Assembly (NCBI GenBank): GCA_017428565.1
Contig: JAFRQP010000036.1
Span: 1-51,988 of the forward strand
Direction of reading: 5' to 3'
Origin: Oscillospiraceae bacterium
GTDB lineage: Bacteria > Bacillota > Clostridia > Oscillospirales > Oscillospiraceae
Length of the DNA: 51,988 bases
Shown: piece by piece, positions 15,251-23,266 of the stretch
Position numbering within the stretch: the first letter of the stretch is position 1
Layout: each line of letters opens with the position of its first letter
Translations under genes and position numbers: made by a program
The notes under the pieces: generated by a model
The model's input: the letters and a program-made list of their open reading frames with translations, nothing else
What the model was told of the DNA's origin: nothing
The model's database searches: none

Positions 15251-16534
15251 ATGAAAAAGATTCTTTCTATTCTTTTACTGGCCGTTTTGATCGCTGCCAT
15301 GATCCCCAGCGCCTATGCAGACAACACGGATGCCTTTACCATTGAAGAACGCACCGTTTTCAATGACATGAGCCGGTCTTATCTGCAAGGCTACGAACCC
15401 GTCATTTCCTGGGATCGTCTGACGATGGTGATCCCGATTCGCTCGGAAAAGGCCGTGGGTAATATCCAGGCGGAGCTGATCGTTGCCAACGAGGACATAT
15501 CTCCGTTCAAACCGCAGAGCATGAGCGCCAGAACGCAGCGCGTGGAGAATGGCCTGTGGGCGGTGCGCTTCAATCTCTCCCTGTTTTCTGACCGTATAAA
15601 CGGAGACTATATATGCACTGTGCGTATCAGCGGATCTGACGCGGAGGGCAAAGAGCTGACTACCGACCTCCCAATGGTCATCCATATCCGGGACGGCCAG
15701 ACGAACACGGAGCCTGCGCAGATCAGCATTTCAGAGAACACATCGAGCTTGAACGTGGGCGAGGACGGCGTGATTGCGGTAAAGCTCACAAATACAAGCC
15801 GCAGTATCGGCTTTGAAAACCTGTCTCTCACATTGAGCGATCCCAGCGGCGACATTCTCCCGAAGGAGCTGGACACCGTTGTGCTGGGCGATCTGATGCC
15901 CGGCGAGAGCCTTGACCTCTCGTTCCCCGTCACCGTGCTTTCTACCGCAAAGGTCGCGCCGCACAGCCTGCACTTCGATTTCAGCGGGCAGTCTCTGGGG
16001 CAGGAGGCAAAGCTCTCCGTCAGCTATACCATCCCCGTCCGGCAGGAGATTCGTTTGGAGCAGGGCGGGCTTCGCATGGCCGAAAGCGTCGTGGCCGGAG
16101 ACTCCATTACGGCGACGCTGCCCCTTATGAACATGGGCAAAGCCGACATTATAAACGCAATGGTCACAATCTCCCTGCCGGGGATCACCGAGCGCCAGAG
16201 TGTGCTTGTCGGCACGATCCAGCCCGGTGAAACAAAGCAGGCACAGATCACCCTCACTGCCCCGAAGGATGTACTCGGCAGCTTCGACGGAACGCTCACC
16301 GTCACCGGCGAGGACAACGACAGCAATTCCGTCTCCTTCGATTTCCCCGTCAGCCTCAACGTGGAGGAAGCCGTCAAGACCGACGTGCTCGACACCCAGG
16401 GAACGGCCAAACAAAAAACGCCTGTGTCTGTGATTGTGCTCTCCATTGTCTGCACCATGCTTGTCGCCGCACTGATAACGCAAAGCATCCTCCTCAGAGG
16501 CAAGCTCCACAGGCTGGAAGAAGAACGGCTGTAG
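15251..16534 (+). CDS. Exported membrane-anchored protein with NEW3/CARDB-like repeats
   Basis: A 427-aa protein with a signal peptide (MKKILSILLLAVLIAAMIPSAYA) and several beta-sandwich units with the pattern of N-linked-sugar/CARDB-type domains (for example SLNVGEDGVIAVKLTNTS and ESVVAGDSITATLPLMN). It ends in a C-terminal membrane anchor (VSVIVLSIVCTMLVAALI) and a short basic tail. ATG 15251 lies 2 bp after the permease stop, and the signal peptide fixes the start. It is probably a surface partner of the ABC transporter. Similar transporter plus COG1361-like exported protein pairs are common in Firmicutes. Ligand unknown. Confidence 0.8.
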   Translation: MKKILSILLLAVLIAAMIPSAYADNTDAFTIEERTVFNDMSRSYLQGYEPVISWDRLTMVIPIRSEKAVGNIQAELIVANEDISPFKPQSMSARTQRVENGLWAVRFNLSLFSDRINGDYICTVRISGSDAEGKELTTDLPMVIHIRDGQTNTEPAQISISENTSSLNVGEDGVIAVKLTNTSRSIGFENLSLTLSDPSGDILPKELDTVVLGDLMPGESLDLSFPVTVLSTAKVAPHSLHFDFSGQSLGQEAKLSVSYTIPVRQEIRLEQGGLRMAESVVAGDSITATLPLMNMGKADIINAMVTISLPGITERQSVLVGTIQPGETKQAQITLTAPKDVLGSFDGTLTVTGEDNDSNSVSFDFPVSLNVEEAVKTDVLDTQGTAKQKTPVSVIVLSIVCTMLVAALITQSILLRGKLHRLEEERL

Positions 16535-16563
16535 GACTCTTGACAAATAAGCGAACGCATGAT

Positions 16564-16610
16564 AAAGTATCGACAAATCCAGAAATGAATTCTGGATTTG
16601 TCGATACTTT
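16564..16610. repeat. 21-bp perfect palindrome before the DUF4143 ATPase
   Basis: Arms 16564-16584 and 16590-16610 are perfectly complementary over 21 bp with a 5-nt loop. The right arm runs into TTTTG, so as RNA it would act as a terminator-like or protective hairpin. The element is only 16 bp from the start codon. TTGACA lies at 16540-16545, upstream of the left arm. Confidence 0.85.
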
Positions 16611-16626
16611 TGTTTTGGTGATCTAT

Positions 16627-17886
16627 ATGAACTATATTAAGCGCAGTATTGAGGATTTAGTCAAGTCCTCGGACAAGACCTTTAAATGTGTGCTGGTCAC
16701 TGGTGCAAGGCAGACCGGGAAATCTACTATGCTCAAAGCTTTGTTTCCCGATAAGAAGTATGTGCCCATTGACGATCCCTTTATCGAGGATCAAGCGAAT
16801 GAGAATCCCAACATGTTCATGATGCTCAATCCGCCCCCGGCGTTTTATGATGAGGTACAGCGCGCCCCTGGGCTGTTTCGCTTTATCAAGATCAAGTGTG
16901 ACGAAAGCGATAAACGTGGGCAATTCTGCCTGTCAGGATCACAGCCGCTAGAACTGATGGAGAGCGCTTCCGAATCCTTATCCGGCCGAGTCAGCATCAT
17001 AGAATTGGCAGGCTTATCTCTGCGCGAGATCCAGGGGTCCCCGTTCAACGAACCGTTTGTCCCGACAATGGAGCATGTGCAAAGACGCAGCGGTTCCGCA
17101 AAAGCACCTGATAATCTCTGGGCCATTATCCATCGCGGAAGCTATCCCGAGCTGCAGAATCCAGATCTGGACTGGTCGGCATTTTTCTCAAGCTATGTAA
17201 AGACGTATCTGGAGCGCGATGTGCGCAAGCTGTCCGCTGTTCAGGATCTGGATGATTTTCGCCGCTTCATGGTAGCGGTGGCCGCCAGGACCGGGCAGAT
17301 GTTGAACTATGCAAACATCGCTGACGAAATCAGCAAGGACGCCATGACGGTCAAAAAATGGATGTCCATTCTGGAAGCGTCCGGAATTGTGTATTTGCTG
17401 GAGCCCTATACACCGTCCGTGATGAAAAAGGCAATCAAAACCCCGAAAGTATATTTCCGCGATACTGGCCTTGCGGCCTATCTCACTCGCTGGCTCACGC
17501 CGGAGGCACTTGCTTACGGTGCCATGAGCGGCGCTATGTTTGAAACCTTTGTTATTTCTGAAATTCTGAAATCCTATTCTAATCGCGGTATTGATTACCG
17601 GTATTGTGTTTCCTATTACCGTGGCCGTGATAAGAAAAAAGTCCGGAAGGATGGGCAAGAATACGAGACCGAGAGCGAAATCGATCTGATCATTGAAGAA
17701 AACGGAACGCTCTATCCCATAGAAATCAAGCAAAGCCCCGCAGTCACGGCAGATGAGGCCAGTGCTTTCACCGTGCTAGACAAGGTTGAGGAGAAGCGCC
17801 GTGGAATGGGAGCAATCATCTGCACCTGCCCGCAGCCAAATTTGCTTAGGGATAATCTGCTGCAGCTGCCGGTGTACTATATATAA
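16627..17886 (+). CDS. AAA ATPase with DUF4143 domain
   Basis: A 419-aa protein with Walker A GARQTGKST at 26-34, Walker B-like AFYDEVQRAPGLF, LSGSQ (sensor) and the C-terminal DUF4143 nuclease-like domain. The latter contains a PD-(D/E)xK-like pattern E-S-E-I-D-L-I-I followed by YPIEIKQS. Proteins of this family are abundant in gut bacteria with no settled function. Start ATG 16627 is preferred because the open frame further upstream would translate the palindrome. It is a separate transcription unit from the ABC genes. Confidence 0.88.
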   Translation: MNYIKRSIEDLVKSSDKTFKCVLVTGARQTGKSTMLKALFPDKKYVPIDDPFIEDQANENPNMFMMLNPPPAFYDEVQRAPGLFRFIKIKCDESDKRGQFCLSGSQPLELMESASESLSGRVSIIELAGLSLREIQGSPFNEPFVPTMEHVQRRSGSAKAPDNLWAIIHRGSYPELQNPDLDWSAFFSSYVKTYLERDVRKLSAVQDLDDFRRFMVAVAARTGQMLNYANIADEISKDAMTVKKWMSILEASGIVYLLEPYTPSVMKKAIKTPKVYFRDTGLAAYLTRWLTPEALAYGAMSGAMFETFVISEILKSYSNRGIDYRYCVSYYRGRDKKKVRKDGQEYETESEIDLIIEENGTLYPIEIKQSPAVTADEASAFTVLDKVEEKRRGMGAIICTCPQPNLLRDNLLQLPVYYI

Positions 17887-17939
17887 TTCTTATGTCAGGC
17901 CTCAATGATGATACAGCAAAAGAAAGGAGTGAAAAAGAG

Positions 17940-18650
17940 ATGTCGTTTTTAGTGGCGGTACATGTAAATGAGGGAATCGTTTTGGCAAGTGATCGGCGTA
18001 CAACATACACAAATACACAGACAATTGATAATAAAGTAGTACAGCGCATCGGAATCCATACAACCAATTCTACAGATAAAACATTTGCGTGTCCCAATGG
18101 TGCAGGAATATCCTGCTGTGGCGACGCATCTTTATTGGGAAAGCCAATAACAGGTTTTATTCAAGATATGATCCGCACGGAAATATCAGAAGACTGCCAA
18201 ATTGGAAGTATGCCTCAGCTCATCATCGATTATTTCAACAGGCTTCCTGTTGTTCCAAACACCAATTTTATTGTAGCTGGGTATGATTCTATTGACGGGA
18301 AAAAGACACAGAAAATATTTAAATTCAATGTCCAATCCAAGAAAATTGAGCAAATTGATACCGCGTCACAAGGGGCTACATGGGATGGAGAAACCCTTAC
18401 GTTAACAAGGCTCATACAAAATGTTGCTGTTAAAACAGCAAATAATAATTACTTAGATCTTCCTTTTGAAGAAATACTCTGGAGCTATTTTACGCTACAG
18501 GATGCAGTTGATTTTGCTCGGTATGCAGTTGAAACAACAATTCAAACTATGCGCTTTAAGAATGTTGTTGAGACTGTTGGCGGAGCAGTTGATGTCCTTG
18601 TAATTACTCCAGATAAAACAACTTGGCTCCAAAAAGAATCTATACGATAG
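17940..18650 (+). CDS. Stand-alone proteasome-fold Ntn-hydrolase with N-terminal Ser
   Basis: A 236-aa protein. After removal of Met the chain begins SFLVAVHVNEGIVLASDRRTT, the signature of proteasome beta/HslV-type Ntn-hydrolases. Ser stands in the place of the catalytic Thr1 and Asp falls exactly at position 17 with the usual D-R-R. The pattern DKTFACPNGAGISCCGDA then matches the K-x(n)-G-x-x-A-D region. The start is fixed at 17940 by AAAGGAG 10 nt upstream, which also puts Ser at position 2 as needed for the nucleophile. No HslU/Mpa-like ATPase is adjacent. The gene is AT-rich and is the last cargo gene before the right arm repeats. Substrate and biological role unknown. Confidence 0.72.
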   Translation: MSFLVAVHVNEGIVLASDRRTTYTNTQTIDNKVVQRIGIHTTNSTDKTFACPNGAGISCCGDASLLGKPITGFIQDMIRTEISEDCQIGSMPQLIIDYFNRLPVVPNTNFIVAGYDSIDGKKTQKIFKFNVQSKKIEQIDTASQGATWDGETLTLTRLIQNVAVKTANNNYLDLPFEEILWSYFTLQDAVDFARYAVETTIQTMRFKNVVETVGGAVDVLVITPDKTTWLQKESIR

Positions 18651-18670
18651 CCAAAGGTCACGCATATAAT

Positions 18671-18689
18671 GTGACAACACAGTGACAAC
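18671..18689 (+). repeat. Integrase arm-type direct repeats, right end
   Basis: GTGACAAC at 18671-18678 and 18682-18689 has the same sequence and 11-bp spacing as the repeats near attL. Confidence 0.65.
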
Positions 18690-18789
18690 AAAAATCTTGA
18701 TAGCCCATAATTTATAGGTAATGCAAATAATCCTGATAATCTGAGCTAAATGGCCTATACAAAATCGTTTAGCTTACGGTTTCCAGGAG

Positions 18790-18800
18790 CGAGTGGGAAT
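18790..18800 (+). other. attR core (right attachment site)
   Basis: CGAGTGGGAAT is identical to the end of guaA. It is followed by chromosomal sequence and, 24 bp later, a terminator that would suit guaA before insertion. Confidence 0.82.
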
Positions 18801-18823
18801 GAGCCCAGCATTATAAATCTCCT

Positions 18824-18869
18824 TAAAAAGGACCCGAAAGAAGAAAGTTTCTTCTTTCGGGTCCTTTTT
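18824..18869 (+). terminator. Intrinsic terminator, probably the original guaA terminator
   Basis: A stem of about 19 bp (AAAAGGACCCGAAAGAAG and its complement) around a short loop is followed by TTTTTT. Before insertion it would have lain 24 bp past the guaA stop. Confidence 0.8.
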
Positions 18870-18906
18870 TGGGGGTAAAGCGAGAACTCTGGCCCGGGCA
18901 AAAACT

Positions 18907-18935
18907 TGACTTTGCGGCATGTTTGCGCTATTTTG
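18907..18935 (+). promoter_or_regulatory. Promoter of the GNAT gene
   Basis: TTGACT 18907-18912, 17-bp spacer, TATTTT 18930-18935. Confidence 0.5.
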
Positions 18936-18973
18936 AGACTGCAGATGCGGAGCGCGATTCAGGAGGCTTTGCC

Positions 18974-19477
18974 ATGTTGGACTATCAAGCAGAAAACCTG
19001 ATCCTCCATTTCGTAACGATGGATGATCTGACGGAAGTCATGCGGACATGGCCCTCCGACCATCACCCTCTTTCTGACGCGGAGGCGCGGGAGGCCGTCG
19101 CTTCCATGTGGGAAAATTACGAAAGGAATACGAAAGGCCATATCCGTCATTTTTGCCTCGCGGTGTGCGGGAAAGAGCGCCCCGGAACCATCATGGGCTG
19201 GTGCGGGCTGGATGGCAGCCGGAATCCGGCGGAGCCTGAAATATTCGTCCTGCTGGAGGAGGCGTACCAGAATCGGGGATACGGAACCCAATGCGTAAAG
19301 GAACTGCTGCGGGTCGCCGTGGAAGATTATGCGCTTTCCGGCGTGCACGGCGGCTGCGCTAAAGAGAACATCGCCTCCGCCCGGGTCATGGAAAAGGGCG
19401 GCATGGAGCGATATGGCTCGGAAGAAAACGGCGATCCGCTGTTCCGCTATACGGCAAAGGAGAAAACCGGAGCATGA
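18974..19477 (+). CDS. GNAT acetyltransferase (RimJ/RimL-like)
   Basis: A 167-aa acyl-CoA N-acyltransferase. The acetyl-CoA loop is NRGYGTQCVKELLRVA, preceded by the beta strand IFVLLEEAYQ and followed by CAKENIASARVMEKGGM, the Asn-Ala-Ser pattern of RimJ/RimL-type enzymes. I chose ATG 18974 because AGGAGG at 18961-18966 is 7 nt upstream. It overlaps the decayed kinase by 4 nt. Substrate unknown. Confidence 0.85.
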   Translation: MLDYQAENLILHFVTMDDLTEVMRTWPSDHHPLSDAEAREAVASMWENYERNTKGHIRHFCLAVCGKERPGTIMGWCGLDGSRNPAEPEIFVLLEEAYQNRGYGTQCVKELLRVAVEDYALSGVHGGCAKENIASARVMEKGGMERYGSEENGDPLFRYTAKEKTGA

Positions 19478-19956
19478 AAAAGAAACGGATCCTCATCAGC
19501 GGATCCCTCTGCGTTGGAAAGACGGCCGTGGGCACGCGGCTCTTTGAAAGCTATGGCAACAGCGCGTTTCTGGACGGGGATTGGTGCTGGAGGGCGCCCT
19601 TCGTGCATCTCGTTTCCGTTACGGACAGCCGGCTCTGCAATGGGGACAAAAGCATGGCCTTTGTTCTTTCCAACGATCTGGATTTTGGTTTCGCGTATGT
19701 GTTTTTCGCCTCCGTCGTGCTGACAGACCCAAGATTCGGGAAGACGTTCTGAATGAAATCACGGCGACAGAGTTCGAAACCATCGCCTTCACGCTCACCT
19801 GCTCGGAAGAAGCGCTGAAAGCGCCACGATAAGCGGGGCGACTTGGGCGAGACGAATTACCGCTGGCTGCGCCTGCCGCCCTGCCCGGGCGAATCCAGAA
19901 TGGTCGGAACGGAATCAGACAAGGCGGGCTCGGCCCGGGAAAAGAGACAGGCTTGA
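19474..19956 (+). pseudogene. Decayed P-loop kinase
   Basis: The first 92 codons encode a nucleotide-kinase-like N-terminus with Walker A GSLCVGKTAVG and FLDGDWCW. Near 19738 the frame shifts by one base; the other frame continues with IREDVLNEITATEFETIAF. Near 19824 an extra C shifts it back to the first frame, which reads DKRGDLGETNYRWLRLPPC and ends at TGA 19954-19956. Two compensating single-base insertions in one gene indicate a pseudogene. The original would be a protein of about 160 aa, perhaps a small-molecule or nucleotide kinase. Confidence 0.75.
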
Positions 19957-20283
19957 TCAGGGGACCAGGTCAACGCCAACGCGTTGGCGCGCAGGGAGGC
20001 TGAGAAAGGACCTGCGGAAAGAGCGACTTCTTTCCGGCATAGAAAAAGAGACGGTGGAATCGGATAGAATGCGACGCGTATGTGAGCTTGTCCGCTTACA
20101 TGCCTCTTGAGCGTCAAAAGGACACATTTGCTGAACGTGCCGCGAAGACAAGCGGAGGAACCCAAAACAAGATGGAACGAAAGAGCCGCGCGGCTGCAGA
20201 AATCTTGCAGTTGCAAGGCTTTTTTCGCGTCCTGAAGCCGTGAAGTGCCCGGGAAACGACCCTAAGGCGGCAACAAATCACTC
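19957..20283. other. Gene-free gap
   Basis: About 330 bp with no ORF bearing a ribosome site or recognisable protein. A small hairpin CTTGCA/TGCAAG near 20205-20218 with a T-run could be a weak terminator. The rest may be remnant sequence of the decayed gene or its neighbour. Confidence 0.5.
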
Positions 20284-20312
20284 TTGCGAAAGGATAGGTA
20301 CTGTATTATAAT
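20284..20312 (+). promoter_or_regulatory. iclR promoter
   Basis: TTGCGA 20284-20289, 17-bp spacer, TATAAT 20307-20312. Confidence 0.7.
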
Positions 20313-20366
20313 TCAGAGAAGAGAGCATCCCGACAGGAAATAGACTTCAGAAGAGGGGACTGCACG

Positions 20367-21113
20367 ATGCCGGTAAAGGTGAAAAGTCTGAAAAAATCCC
20401 TGGATGTACTGAGCTGCTTTGCCGAGAAACAGCCCATGGGCGTGTCGGAAATCAGCGAAAAGCTGGGACTGAACAAGAGCAATGTCTATGATATCCTGCA
20501 GACCTTTGTGGAGATGGACTATCTGGATCAGGACCGCGAGACGGGGAAATACTCCCTCGGTCTGGGCATCCTGAAGTTCAGCCGCGCCGTGGGCAACAAG
20601 TACAACTTCCATAATATTGCGCTGGAGTATATGAAGGTCCTGTCAGACGAGGTGGAGGAGACCATCTATCTGACCGTGCCCATGCAGCGGCGCATCTATT
20701 ATCTGGAGGTCATCCGCCCCTCCCAGGGCCGTTATCTGACCGGCGCCATGCGGGCCGCCACGGACTATATGCACGTCACAAGCTGCGGGAAAGCGATGAT
20801 GGCCTATATGCCGGAGGGCTTCCTGGACAATTATTTCAAAAAACCTGTCATCGCCTATACCAAAAACTCCATCACTGACAAGGACGCGCTGCGGGAAGAG
20901 CTGCGCAGGATCCGCGCCAGAGGCTACGCGGTGGACAACATGGAAAACTCTGAGAACATCAAGTGCGTGGGCGTGCCCATCAAGGCGCGCAACGGCACGG
21001 TGGTCGGCGCGCTGAGCATCAGCGGCAGCCCCGAGAAGCTGACGGACGAGAGGATCCTGTTCCTGGCGAACAAAATGAAGGAGTACGCCTTCCAGATCGA
21101 GGAGGTCCTTTGA
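20367..21113 (+). CDS. IclR-family transcriptional regulator
   Basis: A 248-aa regulator. The N-terminal winged helix spans about 1-65 (LDVLSCFAEKQPMGVSEISEKLGLNKSNVYDIL), and the IclR effector-binding domain contains AATDYMHVTSCGKAMMAYMPE and VGVPIKARNGTVVGALSISG. IclR proteins sense small organic acids and control their catabolic operons. It stands directly upstream of, and in the same direction as, the hydroxyacid operon beginning at 21627. Inverted repeats with AGAAC/GTTCT halves between the two are candidate operators. The ligand is presumably a substrate or intermediate of that operon. Confidence 0.9.
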   Translation: MPVKVKSLKKSLDVLSCFAEKQPMGVSEISEKLGLNKSNVYDILQTFVEMDYLDQDRETGKYSLGLGILKFSRAVGNKYNFHNIALEYMKVLSDEVEETIYLTVPMQRRIYYLEVIRPSQGRYLTGAMRAATDYMHVTSCGKAMMAYMPEGFLDNYFKKPVIAYTKNSITDKDALREELRRIRARGYAVDNMENSENIKCVGVPIKARNGTVVGALSISGSPEKLTDERILFLANKMKEYAFQIEEVL

Positions 21114-21177
21114 ACAGGGCGCCCGATTTGTATAAATAGTACAAAAACATATGCACAGGATTTTACATTCTGCGGAA

Positions 21178-21210
21178 TTGACAAGCGGCAAAGCGCAGGT
21201 GTAACATAAT
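21178..21210 (+). promoter_or_regulatory. Promoter upstream of the hydroxyacid operon
   Basis: TTGACA 21178-21183 with TAACAT 18 bp later (21202-21207); the -10 is weak. A long leader of about 410 nt follows. Confidence 0.5.
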
Positions 21211-21239
21211 CTTGGATTGGGAGAACTGTTCTCCGTTTT

Positions 21240-21264
21240 GCAGCCCCGTCCCGGACGGGGCTGC
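21240..21264 (+). terminator. Hairpin in the operon leader
   Basis: 11-bp perfect GC-rich stem (21240-21250/21254-21264) with a 3-nt loop, followed by TTCTTC. It could be an attenuator; the U-run is poor. Confidence 0.45.
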
Positions 21265-21284
21265 TTCTTCAAGGACAGCAATTC

Positions 21285-21414
21285 AGAACATCGTTCTATA
21301 TTAGAGAACCTAAGCGTGCGACAGCGAACAACAAAGACCGCCCGCCGGATCGCGGCAGGGGCGTCTGTGCTCGCCGAAGCGGTGCTTTCTTCTTTTTGTT
21401 CTACTATACAGAAC
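21285..21414. promoter_or_regulatory. Two AGAAC/GTTCT dyads, candidate IclR operators
   Basis: AGAAC-ATC-GTTCT at 21285-21297 and GTTCT-N7-AGAAC at 21398-21414 lie between iclR and the first operon gene. No other gene is visible in this 513-bp gap. Confidence 0.4.
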
Positions 21415-21626
21415 GACGTTATGAAATGCATAACGGAAATGGGGCCCGGCGCCCTTTTCCGGATGCGGTTTGACATGACTTTTCTCGGGACGTTCCTTCC
21501 CCAGGCGAGGAGATCCTGGCCTGACAGGGCGCGCTCCCCGGGCGGCTGCCCGGGGAACTCCCTGCGCGGCGCCTTCCCGGAGACGCGTACGCCCCGAAAA
21601 AGATAAAAAAATAAGGAGAGGATTTT

Positions 21627-23090
21627 ATGAGCGAAGAAACCAAGAAAACCCCGAAGCCAGCAAGAAAAGTAAGCTTCCTCGAGGCTGTGATCCTGTTTCT
21701 GATCGTCGTGTTCATCATGCTGATGGGCGCGCTGAAATGGAAAACGGCTACGGCGCTGAACCTGGGTCTCAGCGCAGCGGTGGTCGGCGCTTATGCCACC
21801 TTTGTCTGTCACATCAAGTTTGACGACTTGATGAAGGAAGCGGTCGAGAATGTCAAACGCGCATTCCCCTCTATTTTCTTCATTATGATCGTCGGCGCGG
21901 TCGCGGGTTCCTGGATCGCCTGCGGCACGGTCCCCTTCCTCATGTACTGGGGCCTGAAGATCATCAACCCGCACATGCTGCTGTTTGTGACCTTCTTTGT
22001 TCTGGCTGTGGTCAGCATGGCCACCGGCCAGGCCTGGTCGACCATCACCTCTCTGGGCGTGGCCATGGCGGGCGTGGCGATCGGTCTGGGCGTCCCCATT
22101 CCTCTGGCTGCCGGCGCTGCGGTCTCCGGCGCGTTCCTGGGTGATAAATGGTCCCCCATCTCCGACGTGCCCGCCCTCAACTCCGGTATCTCCGGCGAGA
22201 CCACCTTCCGCATTTTCGGCCACATGATGCCCACCACCGGCCTCGGCGCCCTGATCGCGGCGATCCTGTATCTGATCGTCGGCTTCTTCTTCACCGCGGA
22301 CTCTGTGGACGTGGCGCTCAGCGGCGAGATGATCGGCGCCCTGGAGGGAAGCTTCAATCTGAACTTCCTGGTGCTGATCCCCCTGTTGGTGATGCTGGGT
22401 CTGGCCATCTTCACCAAGCTCCCCACCACGCCCGTTGTGTTCGGCAGCGTGCTGCTGGCCGTCATCACCGGCGCGATCTTCCAGCACAAGACCATCATCG
22501 AGATGCTGAACACCTGCTGGAGCGGCGCCGTCGTGTCCGGCTCCGGCTCCGAGACCGTGGACAAGCTGCTCACCAAGGGCGGCGTGTCCAGCTTTGCAAG
22601 CCTGATCATCCTGCTGCTCATCGCCCTGGTCTTTGCCGGCTTCCTGGCCCGCTCCGGCGTGCTGGACGCGCTGATGAGCAAGATGGAGAAGGTCATCAAC
22701 TCCAGAGGTACCCTGATCCTGGTCAGCTCTCTGACCACCGTGCTCTTCGTGTGGCTGACCTCCTCCGTGTACGTCTCCATGATCCTGAACTACAACCTCT
22801 ACCTGAAGATCTACAACGAAAAATTCAACCTCCACCGCATCAACCTCTGCCGCACGGTCAACGACTGCGCGCCCATGTTCGGCGCCATCTGCCCCTGGAG
22901 CAACGGCGCCATCCTGGCGGCCACGGCCTTCGACATTTCCAGCTGGGCCTATCTGCCCTATGTGTGGGCCTGCTACATCCCCATCGTCCTCGGCATCATC
23001 TACGGCTTCGTCGGCAAAGAGAAGATGTACCCCACCTTCGACAAGCAGAAGGAGGAGGAGCTGGCGGCTCTGGGCGAGGTTCCGGCCTGA
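21627..23090 (+). CDS. NhaC-family Na+/H+ (or Na+/organic acid) antiporter
   Basis: A 487-aa membrane protein with about 11-12 hydrophobic segments. Typical NhaC stretches are TGQAWSTITSLGVAMAG, GAAVSGAFLGDKWSPISDVPAL and APMFGAICPWSNGAIL. The family includes Bacillus MleN, which exchanges malate and protons for lactate and Na+, so a role in hydroxyacid uptake or product efflux is possible here. It starts with AAGGAGAGG 6-8 nt upstream and is the first gene of the hydroxyacid operon. Ion and substrate specificity cannot be read from sequence. Confidence 0.88.
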   Translation: MSEETKKTPKPARKVSFLEAVILFLIVVFIMLMGALKWKTATALNLGLSAAVVGAYATFVCHIKFDDLMKEAVENVKRAFPSIFFIMIVGAVAGSWIACGTVPFLMYWGLKIINPHMLLFVTFFVLAVVSMATGQAWSTITSLGVAMAGVAIGLGVPIPLAAGAAVSGAFLGDKWSPISDVPALNSGISGETTFRIFGHMMPTTGLGALIAAILYLIVGFFFTADSVDVALSGEMIGALEGSFNLNFLVLIPLLVMLGLAIFTKLPTTPVVFGSVLLAVITGAIFQHKTIIEMLNTCWSGAVVSGSGSETVDKLLTKGGVSSFASLIILLLIALVFAGFLARSGVLDALMSKMEKVINSRGTLILVSSLTTVLFVWLTSSVYVSMILNYNLYLKIYNEKFNLHRINLCRTVNDCAPMFGAICPWSNGAILAATAFDISSWAYLPYVWACYIPIVLGIIYGFVGKEKMYPTFDKQKEEELAALGEVPA

Positions 23091-23175
23091 TTACAGGATG
23101 AGGGACAGACTCCTCACCGTCATGCGGAAACCGCTGTTTCTCAGCATCAATTGACCCGGAAGAACAAGCAGGACG

Positions 23176-23205
23176 GAGAAGAGGGGACCACAAACCCCTC
23201 TTCTC
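23176..23205 (+). terminator. Hairpin between antiporter and kinase genes
   Basis: 11-bp stem GAGAAGAGGGG/CCCCTCTTCTC (23176-23186/23195-23205) followed by TCTCTCTT. It may reduce read-through so the antiporter is made in excess of downstream enzymes. Confidence 0.5.
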
Positions 23206-23266
23206 TCTCTTCCGGGGGAGAGGAACAGCTGTGAGACCGGGTGTTCCCGGAGTTTGGAGACGAGAT

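Larger units (their letters stand above)
1281..18800. mobile_element. Integrative mobilizable element inserted at the guaA 3' end
   Basis: The 11-bp sequence CGAGTGGGAAT occurs at 1281-1291 (end of guaA) and again at 18790-18800. Between them are excisionase, tyrosine integrase, MobC, RepA-like ATPase, an oriT-like site and a MobV relaxase, plus cargo. No VirB4, coupling protein or other mating-pore gene is present, so the element should be mobilizable rather than self-transmissible. Immediately outside the right core lies a strong terminator (18824-18869) that would originally have followed guaA. The element is visibly more AT-rich at its ends than the flanking chromosome. guaA is a known integration target of such elements; the exact crossover within the core cannot be told from sequence. 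Confidence 0.88.

Noticed and set aside
16540-16626. Upstream start for the DUF4143 ATPase.
   Set aside because: Translation would run through the 21-bp palindrome and give an N-terminus unlike the family.
1281-18800. Self-transmissible integrative conjugative element.
   Set aside because: No coupling protein, VirB4 or other type IV secretion genes are present between the attachment sites.
20643-22835. A 730-codon open frame on the minus strand with acidic low-complexity sequence.
   Set aside because: Antisense to the IclR and NhaC genes, with no domain and no start signal.
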